From: an uncultured Bacilli bacterium
Lineage (GTDB): Bacteria > Bacillota_I > Bacilli_A > RF39 > UBA660
Assembly (NCBI GenBank): GCA_934130265.1
Contig: CAKOYC010000012.1
Coordinates: 1-15,395, forward strand
Reading direction: 5' to 3'
Length of the DNA stretch: 15,395 nucleotides
The translations under genes and the position numbers were made by a program. Below, in pieces: positions 15,357 to 15,395 of this stretch (position 1 is the first letter of the stretch; each line of letters starts with the position of its first letter). The notes under the pieces are model-generated. The model was not told where the DNA came from. It ran no database searches and worked only from the letters and a program-made list of their open reading frames with translations.

Positions 15357-15385
15357 ATTATACAACTTTTTATAATATTTTACAA
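15357..15385 (-). promoter_or_regulatory. Sigma-A promoter of the paralog-queH operon
   Basis: The minus strand reads TTGTAA (15380-15385), 17 bases, then TATAAT (15357-15362), about 24 bases before the first ATG. It is the only clear promoter found for the four minus-strand genes down to queH. Confidence 0.75.
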
Positions 15386-15395
15386 GGAATAAATT

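Noticed and set aside
1..15395. Mobile element, insertion sequence or CRISPR array
   Set aside because: No transposase or integrase coding, no terminal inverted repeats with target duplications, and no regularly spaced direct repeats were seen. The tRNA-Arg shows no partial duplicate that would mark an attachment site.
1..15395. Mycoplasma-type genetic code (TGA as Trp)
   Set aside because: TGA serves as the stop of ftsW, addA and paralogs B and C at sensible family lengths, and Trp is encoded by TGG.

Overview
The window is a strongly AT-rich stretch of bacterial chromosome that uses the standard bacterial code: TGG encodes Trp, and TGA ends ftsW, addA and two of the paralogs described below. 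The gene set is that of a walled, low-GC Bacillota: SpoVE/FtsW-type SEDS protein, MraY, MurC, AddAB, QueH and a tRNA-Arg with encoded CCA. Small intergenic gaps, sigma-A promoters and many short orphan proteins suggest a gut Bacilli or Erysipelotrichia/RF39-like lineage. The lineage is inference; no 16S rRNA gene is present.

Layout. (1) 6-2090, + strand: the tail of a division/cell-wall cluster, mraY then ftsW, ending in a convergent hairpin region. (2) 2178-4389, - strand: three short genes I cannot name (a coiled-coil/zinc-ribbon protein, a two-TM coiled-coil membrane protein and a 139-residue soluble protein), each with its own promoter, with a tRNA-Arg(UCU) unit among them. (3) 4534-9901, - strand: addB-addA, an overlapping pair encoding the double-strand-break helicase-nuclease. 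Its promoter carries a LexA-box-like palindrome. (4) 10019-11317, - strand: murC, away from the other mur genes and isolated by its own terminator. (5) 11423-12319, + strand: a PflX-like radical SAM protein whose 3' end overlaps the convergent queH. (6) 12288-15333, - strand: an apparent four-gene operon made of three tandem divergent paralogs followed by queH, which overlaps the last paralog.

How it fits together. MraY makes lipid I, FtsW polymerises lipid II at the septum, and MurC adds L-Ala to UDP-MurNAc, so both ends of the precursor pathway are present although in separate units. AddAB is the recombination-repair entry enzyme. QueH completes queuosine synthesis in tRNA.

The least explained part is the paralog array at 12923-15333. 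All three proteins carry a GCCRH(T/I) block, a downstream His-x-x-Asn and then an Asp or Glu, an order that resembles the Cys-His-Asp triad of transglutaminase-like/papain-fold enzymes. They also share a C-terminal NYxK signature. I cannot assign them to a named family. They are the best candidate in the window for something undescribed.
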